From Verrucomicrobiota bacterium (GTDB taxonomy: Bacteria > Verrucomicrobiota > Verrucomicrobiia > Verrucomicrobiales > Verrucomicrobiaceae): a stretch of DNA of 64,000 nucleotides. Below, piece after piece: positions 53,958-63,882 of this stretch; the first letter of the stretch is position 1, and each line of letters begins with the position of its first letter. The translations under genes and the position numbers were made by a program. The stretch spans positions 37,983 through 101,982 of the forward strand of contig JANYCZ010000070.1 in the NCBI GenBank assembly GCA_025360015.1. The letters are read 5' to 3'. Below the pieces are notes generated by a model. The model ran no database searches and was not told the DNA's origin. It saw only the letters and a list, made by a program, of their open reading frames with translations.

Positions 53958-54869
53958 CTACTTCGTCATGGCCGGGCGTGGGCGCGGATAGGCGATGGCG
54001 GTGCGCTGGTCTGGATGCTTCGCGCCAGGTTTCTTCTGCGCACCTGTGGTGGAGGCGGAGAGAAACTGCAGACGACTGCTGCTGGTGCCCGCTCCGCGCA
54101 GTTCTTCCAGGAGTTCATCCACTCCCTCCAGCACGCAGGTGGGCTGATACACGTAGTTGCTCAGATCTTCGAGACGCGTGGAGCCCGTGAGCACCAGGCA
54201 GGCCTGCATGCCTACCTCAATGGCACCGCGGATGTCCGTTTCCATGGTGTCTCCCACCATCATGACTTCCTCCGTGTGGCGCTGCAGGAGGCGCCGCGCG
54301 CGCTGAAACATGTATGGATTGGGCTTGCCCATGAAGTAAGCGCGCTGGCCCGTGCTGGCCTCCAGATACGCAGCCAATGCACCTGCGCCGGGGCGGGTCA
54401 CTTCCTTTTTCACCGGGCACCAGTTGTCTGGATTGGTGGCCACCAGCCGCGCGCCTTTCTCAATGAGCTCATGCGCCTTCGAGAGTTTCTCCGTGGACTG
54501 CATGCCTTCGCCTACGACCACGTAGGTGGGGCGGATGGAATCATTCGGGATTCCCGCCTTTTGCAGCGCCAGTGTCAGTCCCGCGTCACCCATGACAAAG
54601 GCGGTGCAGCAGGGATGATTTTCTGCGAGGAACTCGGCGGTGTTCATGGCTGCCGTGTAGAAGTGCCGCGCGGAGATGCCGGTGATGCCCAGATGATTGA
54701 GCTTTACGACGAGGTCCTCCGGCGTGGGCGCGGAGTTATTGGTGACGAAGAGGAAGGGAGTCGAACTCTCGATGAGATGATGAATGAACTCCGCCGCCTT
54801 GGGCAGCAGTTGGTTTTCACGGTAGATCACACCGTCCATGTCGATCAGCAGTCCTTTGGTTTGATTCAT
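53958..54869 (-). CDS. NagD-like HAD phosphatase
   Basis: A 303-aa HAD-superfamily protein. Motif I is LLIDMDGVIYREN (nucleophile first Asp), motif II FLFVTNNSAPTP, Lys in YFMGKPNPYMF and motif IV MMVGDTMETDIRGA. The C2B cap between motifs II and III fits NagD/PGP-type phosphatases of sugar phosphates or nucleotides. A ~45-residue C-terminal extension (after the GVDELLEELRGAG segment) is Lys/Pro-rich. Substrate unknown. Confidence 0.9.
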   Translation of the reverse strand: MNQTKGLLIDMDGVIYRENQLLPKAAEFIHHLIESSTPFLFVTNNSAPTPEDLVVKLNHLGITGISARHFYTAAMNTAEFLAENHPCCTAFVMGDAGLTLALQKAGIPNDSIRPTYVVVGEGMQSTEKLSKAHELIEKGARLVATNPDNWCPVKKEVTRPGAGALAAYLEASTGQRAYFMGKPNPYMFQRARRLLQRHTEEVMMVGDTMETDIRGAIEVGMQACLVLTGSTRLEDLSNYVYQPTCVLEGVDELLEELRGAGTSSSRLQFLSASTTGAQKKPGAKHPDQRTAIAYPRPRPAMTK

Positions 54870-54962
54870 GGCTTCAGAGGGGTTTGAGCTTGAGATTGAG
54901 TCAGAGTTCTTATTGTCACTCCCTATCTAAGCATGTGCGAGACCACCCTGCGCATGGCGCAG

Positions 54963-54997
54963 ACCCTGAATCAGGCAAAGGAGACGCTATTTGTGCA
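54963..54997. repeat. 35-bp upstream element, copy 2
   Basis: It lies 94 bp upstream of the HAD phosphatase gene and just downstream of the AraC regulator gene. It differs from copy 1 at four positions in 35. Confidence 0.75.
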
Positions 54998-55022
54998 TTA
55001 CCTTACATGCCATGCCGCCCGC

Positions 55023-55910
55023 TCAATTCGTCTGCGCCACCCGGCTGCGATACACCAGAGGCACGCAGTGCTGGTGCTCCCGGAACTGACGCTGAAAATG
55101 CGCCGGTGAAACAAAGCCGCAGTCCATGGCGATCTGGCTCACCGTGAGGTCCGTCTCTGAGAGCAGGAGACATGCGCGCGCGATGCGCAGTTCATTCACA
55201 TACTGCGGCACGGTGCGGCCCGTGCTTTTCTTGAAGAGACGGCTGAAGGCGCTCTTGCCCAAGCCCACGATCGCCGCGAGATCCGCCACATAAATCGGCT
55301 CCGGCAGATGCGCCGCGATGTATTCACACGCCATGCTGACGCGGTCGGATGCTCCAGGCCGCGGTTGCGGCATCACCGGGGAGGATATTTCCAGCAGCTC
55401 CTCCGAGTTGGAAAGCAGATCAAGCAGCTGCAGCAGAAGGATGACGCGCTTCATGCCATGCTCATGCAGCATTTGTTTGACGATGCGCGTGGCCGTCAGC
55501 CGCGTGATGCCTGTGATCTCCAAGCCCTGGTCGGCACGCTGAAACAAGCGCCGGATGGGCTTCATGGTGGAGCGCTGGATCCAATCCTCATGCCCGGGAA
55601 GTTGTGGCATGAACTGCACCACGATGGCTTCTACCTCCGTGGCTGGCTCACCCGCTGCGTGGTGGTTGCGGTAGTCATGCGGTACATTCGAGCCCAGAAA
55701 GACCATGTCCCCTTCAACCAGGGTGGAGATGTTGTTGCCTACCAGCCGCTCTGTGCCGCCCTTTACCACCAAGGTGATCTCACACTCCGAATGGTAATGC
55801 CACACGCAGCCAAAGTCCGGCCCACGCACGACTTCGCACACCACCGGTTCGGCGGCGGCCAGCGGAGAGAGCATTTCAACAATGGGTTTCATCAGCTTCG
55901 GAACAGGCAC
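55023..55910 (-). CDS. AraC-family regulator with cupin sensor domain
   Basis: A 295-aa regulator. The N-terminal half is a cupin (CVWHYHSECEITLVVKGGTE, VFLGSNVPHDYRNH) and the last ~100 residues an AraC double HTH (ADLAAIVGLGKSAFSRLFKK and VSQIAMDCGFVSPAHFQRQF). Such regulators usually sense a sugar. The nearby glycoside hydrolase and sialidase-like genes fit. The 35-bp repeated element lies 26 bp beyond its 3' end. Confidence 0.88.
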   Translation of the reverse strand: MPVPKLMKPIVEMLSPLAAAEPVVCEVVRGPDFGCVWHYHSECEITLVVKGGTERLVGNNISTLVEGDMVFLGSNVPHDYRNHHAAGEPATEVEAIVVQFMPQLPGHEDWIQRSTMKPIRRLFQRADQGLEITGITRLTATRIVKQMLHEHGMKRVILLLQLLDLLSNSEELLEISSPVMPQPRPGASDRVSMACEYIAAHLPEPIYVADLAAIVGLGKSAFSRLFKKSTGRTVPQYVNELRIARACLLLSETDLTVSQIAMDCGFVSPAHFQRQFREHQHCVPLVYRSRVAQTN

Positions 55911-56164
55911 GTTTTGCTGCCTGCCATCTCAGATGGCAGACGCGTGGCATCGTTCATCAAACCAATACGAGTCAAAGGTATGTGCTGAAGTTCATTTCTG
56001 ATGGGAAACATTGACGGCAAAAGCCGGGGGTGGTGTGCAAATTTAGATTCAAAAGGGGAGGGGGTGGAATGCCCTCATGCAATGCAGCATGCGTGCCATC
56101 TGTGGGCACTGCGCCTATGTTCCGCACAGATGCGTGTTCATCTGCGACATTCGTATCACCCTGT

Positions 56165-57388
56165 TTACGGCCCCCAAGTCTGCAGGCCCGTGACGGGCAG
56201 CAGCGCATCAGCGGCGCTGCGCCACGCGGGTGTTCCGGCTTTTTGAAAGAGTTCGTAAATGAGTTTCTTGCTGTGCGGATCAGCCACAGAGTTTGGCGCA
56301 TTACGCCAGAGCCCAAGTCGTAGTCCGCCCTCATGCGCATGATCCACCTGCCGATGGTAAATAAAGGCATCGACGGTGGGCAGAGTTTGAATCTTCTCCC
56401 AGGCATACGCATAAGCCGCAGCCTGAAGCTGCTCGCCATCCGGCGTGAGCAGCGTGTGGAAGCCCTGCTCGCTGAGGATGATGCGGCGCGGCTTGCCTTT
56501 GAAGAGCATCTCCGGTTTTTCCAGATGCTTGGGCAGCACCTCCAGATTCTTGAAGGTCACTTTGTTGGTGTTGTCATCATGTGTCACGGTTTTGTCCGCC
56601 CACGCACGCGGATTGCCGAGGTCTTCGGGGTAAGGGTGCCAAGCCACATTCCAATCAAAGTTGCCACGCTCACGCACCAGCCGCGCAAAGGTGTCGAGGA
56701 AGTCGCGGCCCGGCGTGGCTTCCTGAGCGCTCACGTTGTGCATGCTGCTGCTCCAGTGGTGATCGGAGGAGAGATACGTGCGGGCATTCTGCGAATGCCT
56801 GCGAACGGCGGTGTGCATGATGCGGAAGGCTTTCTCATATTCACTGGCAGCGGTCTCCAGCGGCACGAGGCCCATGTTGTTCCAGAGGAAGTGCGAGTTT
56901 ACTTCGTTGCCAATGATCCAGCCCCACACGTGCCCATGCTCAGGATGCGCGCCGCTCCAGCGCTCCGGCAGCAGGTTCATCACCGCATCTAGAAAACCAC
57001 TCGTCGTGTTCACCGCACCGACACTGAACTGGTAATCTTTGCGATGTCCCGGATGCAGCACCACGGCATCAATGACCGCATTTTGGGAAGGATAGGCTAT
57101 GAGGATGAGATATACCAGCACGCCATGGTCAGAGAGCGGTTTGATCTGGCGATCCAGCGACGCGAGGTAGCCCTGATTGAAAACAAACTCACCGGATTCA
57201 GGCTTCGACTTCGCATCAAACAATGCCGTGAGGTTCACATTGATCCCCGCATGGTGAATGCCCAGCGCCAGCGCATCCTCCACCATCTGCACCTGGAGGC
57301 CCTTCTGATTCGGCGGCGTGGGAAAAGGATCTGTGTTTTGCGCACAGGCGATTTGCGCGAGGAAGAGGCCGAGAAGAAGATGACGCAT
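56165..57388 (-). CDS. Exported putative glycoside hydrolase (DUF5722-like)
   Basis: A 407-aa protein starting at ATG 57388 with signal peptide MRHLLLGLFLAQIACA. It looks like a TIM-barrel clan-A hydrolase: WGWIIGNEVNSHFLW carries the likely acid/base Glu after Asn, and RRIILSEQGFHT a candidate nucleophile Glu. The start codon overlaps the divergent small zinc-ribbon gene (shared CATG). Substrate unknown; DUF5722 assignment is from recalled family patterns. Confidence 0.72.
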   Translation of the reverse strand: MRHLLLGLFLAQIACAQNTDPFPTPPNQKGLQVQMVEDALALGIHHAGINVNLTALFDAKSKPESGEFVFNQGYLASLDRQIKPLSDHGVLVYLILIAYPSQNAVIDAVVLHPGHRKDYQFSVGAVNTTSGFLDAVMNLLPERWSGAHPEHGHVWGWIIGNEVNSHFLWNNMGLVPLETAASEYEKAFRIMHTAVRRHSQNARTYLSSDHHWSSSMHNVSAQEATPGRDFLDTFARLVRERGNFDWNVAWHPYPEDLGNPRAWADKTVTHDDNTNKVTFKNLEVLPKHLEKPEMLFKGKPRRIILSEQGFHTLLTPDGEQLQAAAYAYAWEKIQTLPTVDAFIYHRQVDHAHEGGLRLGLWRNAPNSVADPHSKKLIYELFQKAGTPAWRSAADALLPVTGLQTWGP

Positions 57389-57536
57389 GAGTGATGAGAC
57401 AACCAGCGCAGCAAACGAGCCGCCGCAAGCCGCCTGCGAACGCTGCGGCCAGCCTGAGGCGATGAGGTTTGGTGACGAGTTCATCTGCGATGAATGCTAT
57501 ATCGCCTGCGGCGCCTGCTGCGCGGGGGAGGAGTAG
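57387..57536 (+). CDS. Tiny Cys-rich zinc-ribbon protein (49 aa)
   Basis: A 49-aa frame starting at ATG 57387. ACERCGQPEAMRFGDEFIC, then DECYIACGACCAGEE, gives the pattern CxxC...CxxC...CxxCC, typical of a small zinc-binding knuckle. Its ATG overlaps the start codon of the divergent hydrolase gene. It converges with the sialidase-like gene 10 bp away. Function unknown. Confidence 0.7.
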   Translation: MSDETTSAANEPPQAACERCGQPEAMRFGDEFICDECYIACGACCAGEE

Positions 57537-57546
57537 CCCTTGCCTT

Positions 57547-58839
57547 TCAATCCTTTTCAGGCACCAGCTTCAGCGCCAGCTTCCGAAAATCCTTCACGCG
57601 GTGAAACGTCGCCGTGTCTGCATCATGCTGGTTTGGCGCGTTGATGCTGGACCGCGCGATGATTGCCAGATCATCCCCGTCCACCACAGGGCGCGCATAC
57701 ATGAACGACTGCGAAATCTTCGCCGCCTGCGCGATGCAGCCTGCGGGGAACCAGTTCAAGCCATCAAGGCTGTACTGCAGCATGAGGAAGCGCCGGTCAT
57801 TCGCGCTCGGTTTGAGGTGCCCCTGCTTCAACGCCTCTGCCTGCCAGCCGAAGATGTCCTGGCTGTCCGCGCATAGATTGGCCGTGGCCCAGAAGAGCTG
57901 GGAGGGCTCGTCGCGCAGCACGCAAAATTTGAGCTGTCCTCCTGGCATCGCGCTGAACTGCGTGAACTTCAGGTCCAGCTTGGTGCCGTCATCGGTCGCA
58001 TCAAACACGGTGCACAGACCGGCCACGGTGGGGCGCTTGATCTTCGTCGCGGCAAGCAGGCGCAGGCGGCCCTGCACCTCTATCACATTGGCTTCGAGAA
58101 ACTGATCCGGCTGGCTGGCAAACTTAGGGTCATAGGTGCCCACGGGTGCGCCAGGAAACGTCACCGCCTCGGAGATGCGCCAGGCCTTCGGGTTCAGCGG
58201 GTCGCCCGTGAGATCTCCTGCGACGAGACGCGGGCCGCGCCGCATGCCAAAGCTCATGTCATCCGTGGCCCAGTAGATGAGGTCCTTGTTTTGCACCATG
58301 CCCGTGTGGCAGTTCCAGTAGTAGCCCGTGAAGAGCGTCACCGGAGGAGTCCAGGTCTTGCCGCCGTCATCACTGCGCAGCAGCAGCAGGTCCGCATTGC
58401 GCTTCTTGCCCACGCCCGGCTTGTTGGTGAAAAGGTAGAGTTTGCCACGGTCCACCCACGGCGCGGCGGAGTAGTATGGCAGATCGGATTGATGCTGCCA
58501 CGTCTTGCCGCCATCCCCGCTGCGCAGGAGGTGAATCACGCTGTGCTCCGCGCGGCGTTCTTCGCTCCACTGCTCCCGGGGCACCACTGGTACCGCCGCG
58601 ATGAGTGAGCCATCGTCCATCCGTACCAGCCCCGGCCCTTCCACATAGTATTCCGGATCCGTATTGTGCCACACCACCCCATGCGCCTGCGCCAAAGGCT
58701 CCGCCGCATGCACGCCGCCCGCCGCCGTGAAGATCAAAACAGCTAAAGAAACAATGCGGGGGAAGGGGGGAATAAACACGCGGAAACAACGTGCCTCGCT
58801 CACAGATGTTGCAGCCCGTAGCCATGCACGCCGGAGCAT
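57547..58839 (-). CDS. Exported BNR/sialidase-like propeller protein
   Basis: A 430-aa protein; ATG 58839 chosen, with a hydrophobic export segment at residues ~28-45 (VSLAVLIFTAAGGVHAA). Asp-box turns SGDGGKTWQH and SDDGGKTWTP mark a sialidase-type beta propeller, and a C-terminal LQYSLDGLNWFPAG is another. The Arg triad of true sialidases is not obvious, so it may act on another sugar or bind it. ATG 58869 is an alternative start. Confidence 0.8.
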   Translation of the reverse strand: MLRRAWLRAATSVSEARCFRVFIPPFPRIVSLAVLIFTAAGGVHAAEPLAQAHGVVWHNTDPEYYVEGPGLVRMDDGSLIAAVPVVPREQWSEERRAEHSVIHLLRSGDGGKTWQHQSDLPYYSAAPWVDRGKLYLFTNKPGVGKKRNADLLLLRSDDGGKTWTPPVTLFTGYYWNCHTGMVQNKDLIYWATDDMSFGMRRGPRLVAGDLTGDPLNPKAWRISEAVTFPGAPVGTYDPKFASQPDQFLEANVIEVQGRLRLLAATKIKRPTVAGLCTVFDATDDGTKLDLKFTQFSAMPGGQLKFCVLRDEPSQLFWATANLCADSQDIFGWQAEALKQGHLKPSANDRRFLMLQYSLDGLNWFPAGCIAQAAKISQSFMYARPVVDGDDLAIIARSSINAPNQHDADTATFHRVKDFRKLALKLVPEKD

Positions 58840-59007
58840 GGTCAGTCTGCCATCCTCAAACGTAAGCAATGATGCTCATCTCCATGTAGCGGCTGCCACC
58901 TGTAAATCATGCGCAGCTCAAAGTTGGCAGATTCGTTGCTTGCCTGTATGGACGGCTGCATGACATCAGCGGCGTCCGGACGGGCGCAGGAAACGAACTC
59001 TTTGTGC

Positions 59008-60189
59008 ATGCAAACCTTCTCTAAATACCCTCTGATCGCTTTGGCGCTGCTCCTCGCGGGCTGCGGGCCCAAGCCAGCCGGGCCTCCACCGGCAGCACCC
59101 GGCCCCCCGCCACCCATGGAGGTAGGCGTGCTCACCATCGCCACCGCGCCTGTCACGCTGACGCAGGATTTGCCTGGGCGTATTTCAGCCATTCGTGTGG
59201 CGGAGGTGCGCGCACGCGTCAGCGGCATCGTCCTGAAGCGCCTCTTTAAAGAGGGCAGTGATGTGAAAGAAGGCCAGGTGCTCTATGAGATCGACCCCTC
59301 GCAGTATGAAGCTTCTTACGACAGCGCCATGGGCACCCTGGCCCGCGCCGAGGCCAGCCTGAACTCCGCCCAGCTCAAGCTCAACCGCATGCAGTCGCTC
59401 ATCGACTCCCACGCGGTCAGCAAGCAGGACTTTGACGAAGCCTCCGGCAGCCAGAAGGTCAATCAGGCGGAGGTGCTGCTCGGCAAAGCGGCGGTAAAGA
59501 CGGCCAAGATCAATCTCGACTACACCAAGGTCACCGCGCCCATCACCGGCCGCATCGGCCTTTCGCAGGTCACGGAGGGTGCCTTTGTGCGTACGGATCA
59601 GGCCACGCTGCTCACCATCGTGCAGCAGATCGACCGCGTGTATGTGGATGTGAACCAGCCCAGCAGCGATCTCCTGCGTCTGAAGGGCGCGCTTGCCAGC
59701 GGCAGGCTTAAGGCGGATGCCTCGGGGCAGCCGCGAGTGAAGCTGGTGCACGAAAACGGCGACATCTATTCCGAAGAGGGAGCGCTGGAAGTTTCCGATG
59801 TCACGGTGAACACGCTGACCAATTCCGTCACCGTGCGCGCTGTATTTCCCAATCCGCGCAATGACCTGCTGCCCGGCATGTTTGTGCGCGCACGGCTGGA
59901 AGAAGGCACCACGCCGGATGCCATCCTCATCCCGCAGCTCGCCGTCAGTCGCAATTCCAAGGGAGAACCGACAGCGCTGATCGTCGGTGCGGAGAGCAAG
60001 GTGGAGCTGCGCGTGCTGGAGACACCGCGCGCCGTCGGCAATCAGTGGCTGGTCACCTCTGGGCTGAAGCCGGGAGACCAGCTCATCATCAACAACCTGC
60101 AGAAGATCCGTCCCGGTGCGCAGGTCAAGGTGGCTCCTCCATCGCCAGCTCCTGCGCCGCCTGCTGCAACCCCTGGCCCCGCCAAGTAA
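59008..60189 (+). CDS. RND efflux periplasmic adaptor lipoprotein (AcrA/MexA-like)
   Basis: A 393-aa membrane-fusion protein starting at ATG 59008. The lipoprotein signal (MQTFSKYPLIALALLLAGC) anchors it to the inner membrane. The lipoyl domain (ISAIRVAEVRARVSGIVLKR), the alpha-hairpin (~residues 95-165) and the beta-barrel/MP regions (VTAPITGRIGLSQVTEGAFV) are present. A Pro/Ala-rich tail ends the protein. It is 6 bp upstream of the RND pump gene. The outer-membrane channel gene is not in the window. Confidence 0.94.
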   Translation: MQTFSKYPLIALALLLAGCGPKPAGPPPAAPGPPPPMEVGVLTIATAPVTLTQDLPGRISAIRVAEVRARVSGIVLKRLFKEGSDVKEGQVLYEIDPSQYEASYDSAMGTLARAEASLNSAQLKLNRMQSLIDSHAVSKQDFDEASGSQKVNQAEVLLGKAAVKTAKINLDYTKVTAPITGRIGLSQVTEGAFVRTDQATLLTIVQQIDRVYVDVNQPSSDLLRLKGALASGRLKADASGQPRVKLVHENGDIYSEEGALEVSDVTVNTLTNSVTVRAVFPNPRNDLLPGMFVRARLEEGTTPDAILIPQLAVSRNSKGEPTALIVGAESKVELRVLETPRAVGNQWLVTSGLKPGDQLIINNLQKIRPGAQVKVAPPSPAPAPPAATPGPAK

Positions 60190-60195
60190 TCCACG

Positions 60196-63100
60196 ATGTC
60201 ACGCTTCTTCATCGACCGGCCTGTCTTTGCCTGGGTCATTGCCATCTTTATCATGCTGGCGGGCGCGCTCTCGATCGAGAGCCTGCCCATCGCGCAATAT
60301 CCCAGCATCGCGCCACCCACCATCGCCATCATCGCGACTTATCCCGGCGCTTCGGCGAAGACGCTGGAGGACACCGTCACGCAGGTCATTGAGCAGAAGC
60401 TCAACGGTATCGACCATCTGCGCTACATCGAGTCCGCCAGCACGTCTGACGGCACCGCCACCATCACCGTCACCTTTGAAGGTGGTACCAATGCCGACAC
60501 CGCGCAGGTGCAGGTGCAGAACAAAGTGGCGCTGGCCACCCCGCTGCTGCCGCTGGAGGTGCAGCAGCAGGGCGTGCAGGTGAACAAATCCGTGCGCAAT
60601 TTCCTCATCGTCGTCGGCCTCATCTCCACCGACGGCAGCATGTCCAACACTGACCTCGCGGATTACAACTCCAGCGTGATGCGGGATCCCATCAGCCGTC
60701 TGCAAGGCGTGGGCGAGATCCAGGCCTTTGGCACGCAGTATGCCATGCGCATCTGGCTGGACCCGGACAAGCTCACCAAGTACCAGCTTTCCACCAACGA
60801 CGTCATCCTTGCCGTGCGCGCCCAGAATGCGCAGGTCTCCGCCGGTGCGCTCGGTGCGCTGCCTGCCACGGACGGCCAGCTCCTGAATGCCACTGTCATG
60901 GCGCAGAGCCGTTTGCAGACGCCGGAGCAATTTGGCGGCATCCTCCTGCGTGTCGGCCAAGATGGCTCGCGCGTCTTCCTGCGGGACGTCGCACGCACAG
61001 AGCTCGGCAGTGAATCCTACAACGTCATGGCCCGCTACAATGGCCTGCCCGCCAGCGGCATGGCCATCCGCCCCGCGCTCGGGGCCAATGCGCTGGAGAC
61101 CGTGGACATCGTGAAGAAAAAGGTGGCCGAGCTCTCGCAGTTTTTCCCGCCCGGTGTGGAGGCCATCTATCCCTATGACACCACGCAGTTTGTGCGCATC
61201 TCCGTGGAGGAGGTGGTGAAGACCCTCATCGAGGCCGTCGTTCTCGTCTTCGTGGTAATGTTCATTTTTTTGCAAAGCTGGCGCGCCACGCTCATCCCCA
61301 CCATCGCCGTGCCGGTGGTGCTGCTGGGCACCTTCGGCGTCATGTCGGCGGCCGGTTATTCCATCAATACGCTCACGCTCTTTGGCCTCGTCCTCGCCAT
61401 CGGCCTGCTGGTGGACGATGCCATCGTCGTCGTCGAAAACGTCGAGCGCGTGATGCAGGAGGAGGGACTCTCGCCCAAGGAGGCCACGCGCAAATCCATG
61501 GATCAGATCAGTGGTGCGCTCGTCGGCATCGGGCTGGTGCTTAGCGCGGCCTTTGTGCCGATGGCCTTCTTCACCGGCTCCAGCGGCGTCATCTACCGGC
61601 AGTTCTCGCTCACCATCGTCAGTTCCGTGGTGCTCTCCGTGCTGGTCGCGCTCATCCTCACGCCCGCGCTTTGTGCCACCTTGTTGAAGCCCGTGGCCAA
61701 GGACCACGGCATCAATAAACGCGGCCCCTTCGGCTGGTTCAACCGTGCCTTTGAGCGCACCGCAGACCACTACACCCACGCCGTGGGCCTCTTTCTGAAG
61801 CACTACGTGCTCTCGCTCATTCCTTACATCGCCATTGCTATCGCCGTCGTTTTTCTCTTCGAGCGCGCCCCCACCGGCTTCCTGCCGGATGAAGACACCG
61901 GCGTGCTCTTTGCCATGGCCCAGCTACCGCCGGGCTCCACACGAGATCAGTCGGACGATGTCCTGAAGAAAATGGAGAAGCATTTCTTCGAGGAGGAGAA
62001 GGAAGTCGTCGAAGGTGGCTTCGGAGTGCTCGGCTTCAGCTTCAGTGGCAATGCGCAGAACCAGGTGCTCATGTTTGTGAAGCTCAGGCCGTGGGAGGAG
62101 CGTAAGCTGCCCTCGCAAAAAGTGAAGGCCATTCAGATGCGCGCCCTAGCCAAGTTTGGCCAGATCAAAGAAGCCCTCGCCTTCGCCTTCGCACCGCCTG
62201 CCGTGCTGGAGCTCGGCACCGCCACCGGCTTCGATCTTCGCCTGGTGGATCTCGCGGGACTCGGCCACGACGCGCTCATCGACGCCCAAGGGCAGCTCCT
62301 TAGCATGTCCATGAAAAATCCCGTGCTCGCCTCCGTCCGCCCCAACGGCCTCGCCGACACCTCCGTCTATCAGATCGACGTCGATCAGGAAAAAGCCAGT
62401 GCCCTGGGCCTCTCACTCGCCGACATCAACTCCTCCCTCAGCACCATCCTCGGCTCGACGTACGTCAATGACTTCATCGACAAAAACCGCGTCAAGCGCG
62501 TCATGATGCAGGGAGATGCCCCCTTTCGCATGCTGCCTGAAGACATAAGCCGCTGGTATGTGCGCAACCTTCAGGGCGGCATGGTGCCGTTCTCCGCCTT
62601 CACCAAGGCCTCCTGGAAAATGGGCTCGCCCAAGCTCGAACGCTTCAATGGCGCGCCATCGCTGTCCATCCTCGGCGAGCCCGCCCCCGGCCATAGTTCC
62701 GGCGAAGCCATTCATGAAATCATGAAGATGGCGAAGACCCTGCCGCCCGGCTTCGGAGTCGAGTGGGCCGGCCTCTCGTATGAGGAACAGCTCTCCGGCT
62801 CCAAGTCCACGTCGCTGTACATCATCGCCCTGCTCATGGTCTTCCTCTGCCTCGCCGCGCTGTATGAGAGCTGGGCCATCCCATTCTCCGTCATGATGGA
62901 CATGCCCCTCGGTGCCCTCGGCGTCGTCGCCGCCACGCAATGGCGCGGCATGCCCAATGACATCTATTTCCAGATCGGCCTCATCACCATCATCGGCCTC
63001 TCCGCCAAGAACGCGATCTTGGTCGTGGAATTTGCCAAGGAGCATTTTGATCAAGGAGCCACGCTGATTGATGCCGCGTTGCATGCCGTTCGCCAGCGCC

Positions 63101-63327
63101 TGCGTCCTATCTTGATGACGTCCATCGCTTTTGGTCTTGGGGTCCTGCCGCTTGCGCTGAACACTGGTGCGGGTTCTGGAAGTCAGAATGCCATCGGGAC
63201 AGGGATTGTGGGTGGTGCGTTGACGACCACGTTGTTGGGGCTATTTTTCGTGCCGCTGTACTTTGTGGTCATTTTGCGGCTGTTCCGGGTGAAGCCGCTG
63301 AAGGGCGCTGCTGTGGAGGCCAAATAG
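60196..63327 (+). CDS. RND efflux pump, inner-membrane transporter (AcrB/MexB-like)
   Basis: A 1043-aa HAE1-type transporter. [20 protein letters not shown] is the standard start; the [20 protein letters not shown] stretch holds the proton-relay Asp pair in TM4; and the second half repeats it at [16 protein letters not shown]. Two large periplasmic loops follow TM1 and TM7. It exports drugs or other hydrophobic compounds using the proton gradient. Operon with the adaptor. Length matches AcrB. Confidence 0.96.
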   Translation: MSRFFIDRPVFAWVIAIFIMLAGALSIESLPIAQYPSIAPPTIAIIATYPGASAKTLEDTVTQVIEQKLNGIDHLRYIESASTSDGTATITVTFEGGTNADTAQVQVQNKVALATPLLPLEVQQQGVQVNKSVRNFLIVVGLISTDGSMSNTDLADYNSSVMRDPISRLQGVGEIQAFGTQYAMRIWLDPDKLTKYQLSTNDVILAVRAQNAQVSAGALGALPATDGQLLNATVMAQSRLQTPEQFGGILLRVGQDGSRVFLRDVARTELGSESYNVMARYNGLPASGMAIRPALGANALETVDIVKKKVAELSQFFPPGVEAIYPYDTTQFVRISVEEVVKTLIEAVVLVFVVMFIFLQSWRATLIPTIAVPVVLLGTFGVMSAAGYSINTLTLFGLVLAIGLLVDDAIVVVENVERVMQEEGLSPKEATRKSMDQISGALVGIGLVLSAAFVPMAFFTGSSGVIYRQFSLTIVSSVVLSVLVALILTPALCATLLKPVAKDHGINKRGPFGWFNRAFERTADHYTHAVGLFLKHYVLSLIPYIAIAIAVVFLFERAPTGFLPDEDTGVLFAMAQLPPGSTRDQSDDVLKKMEKHFFEEEKEVVEGGFGVLGFSFSGNAQNQVLMFVKLRPWEERKLPSQKVKAIQMRALAKFGQIKEALAFAFAPPAVLELGTATGFDLRLVDLAGLGHDALIDAQGQLLSMSMKNPVLASVRPNGLADTSVYQIDVDQEKASALGLSLADINSSLSTILGSTYVNDFIDKNRVKRVMMQGDAPFRMLPEDISRWYVRNLQGGMVPFSAFTKASWKMGSPKLERFNGAPSLSILGEPAPGHSSGEAIHEIMKMAKTLPPGFGVEWAGLSYEEQLSGSKSTSLYIIALLMVFLCLAALYESWAIPFSVMMDMPLGALGVVAATQWRGMPNDIYFQIGLITIIGLSAKNAILVVEFAKEHFDQGATLIDAALHAVRQRLRPILMTSIAFGLGVLPLALNTGAGSGSQNAIGTGIVGGALTTTLLGLFFVPLYFVVILRLFRVKPLKGAAVEAK

Positions 63328-63344
63328 AAATAGGACGCAGAGTT

Positions 63345-63411
63345 TTTTGGAGTGCGGTTGCGCAGCGAGGAACGAGCGGAGCTACCGCTTTCGCAGGCCG
63401 GTCAGTTCACG
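63345..63411 (-). repeat. Dispersed REP-like element, copy B
   Basis: Minus-strand copy of the element at 53869-53920, extended on one side by a similar GTGAACTGACC-like segment. It starts 18 bp after the RND pump stop. Confidence 0.85.
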
Positions 63412-63427
63412 AATACCAGGAGACATC

Positions 63428-63461
63428 CGAAAGCGGCAGCTACCGCAGCCGCACTCCAAAA
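63428..63461 (+). repeat. Dispersed REP-like element, copy C (internally shortened)
   Basis: CGAAAGCGGCAGCTACCGCA followed by GCCGCACTCCAAAA. Together with copy B it makes an inverted pair whose ends TTTTGGAGTGCGG and CCGCACTCCAAAA are perfectly complementary. A transcript from the RND operon would fold here. Confidence 0.8.
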
Positions 63462-63552
63462 GCGCCTCGCTTGGAAGCAGCCTCTTTGTGCTGCGGTTGC
63501 GTTTGCAATAACTACAGCGGAACAGGTGGCGCATAGGTTAATCAATGAATGC

Positions 63553-63882
63553 TCAATCGCTGTTGGCCCACGTCAATATTCCATGACGAGGATACGGGCC
63601 AAATGCCGCGAACGCCGCTAGACTAGCATCTGCAGATTCATCCGCTTCAATGACGACGTGAACCCAGGCCTCATGAGAACGACCGAGTTGCTCGTGATTA
63701 ACTCTGATCGCTCTATACAGCCCAAAACGTGAAAGAACCTCATCAATAAAGTCAGCATCCACAGAGTCCAAGCCAGACGTGGCGCCAGCACCGCGATGTT
63801 TCGGCCCCACAAAGTATGTCGACAGCTCCAGCTCTGGAGATGAGAACCGAAAATCTTTAAGCCCGAACGCCGCTTTTGGCAT
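63553..63882 (-). CDS. Hypothetical protein
   Basis: A 109-aa protein (MPKAAFGLKDFRFSSPELEL, then DADFIDEVLSRFGLYRAIRV). It has an alpha/beta character and no family I recognise. No signal peptide. The 118 bp between it and the window end shows nothing certain. Confidence 0.55.
   Translation of the reverse strand: MPKAAFGLKDFRFSSPELELSTYFVGPKHRGAGATSGLDSVDADFIDEVLSRFGLYRAIRVNHEQLGRSHEAWVHVVIEADESADASLAAFAAFGPYPRHGILTWANSD

Noticed and set aside
60199..61803. A 534-aa minus-strand frame opposite the RND pump gene
   Set aside because: Asp/His/Glu/Gly-rich antisense shadow; the plus strand is a complete AcrB-type transporter.
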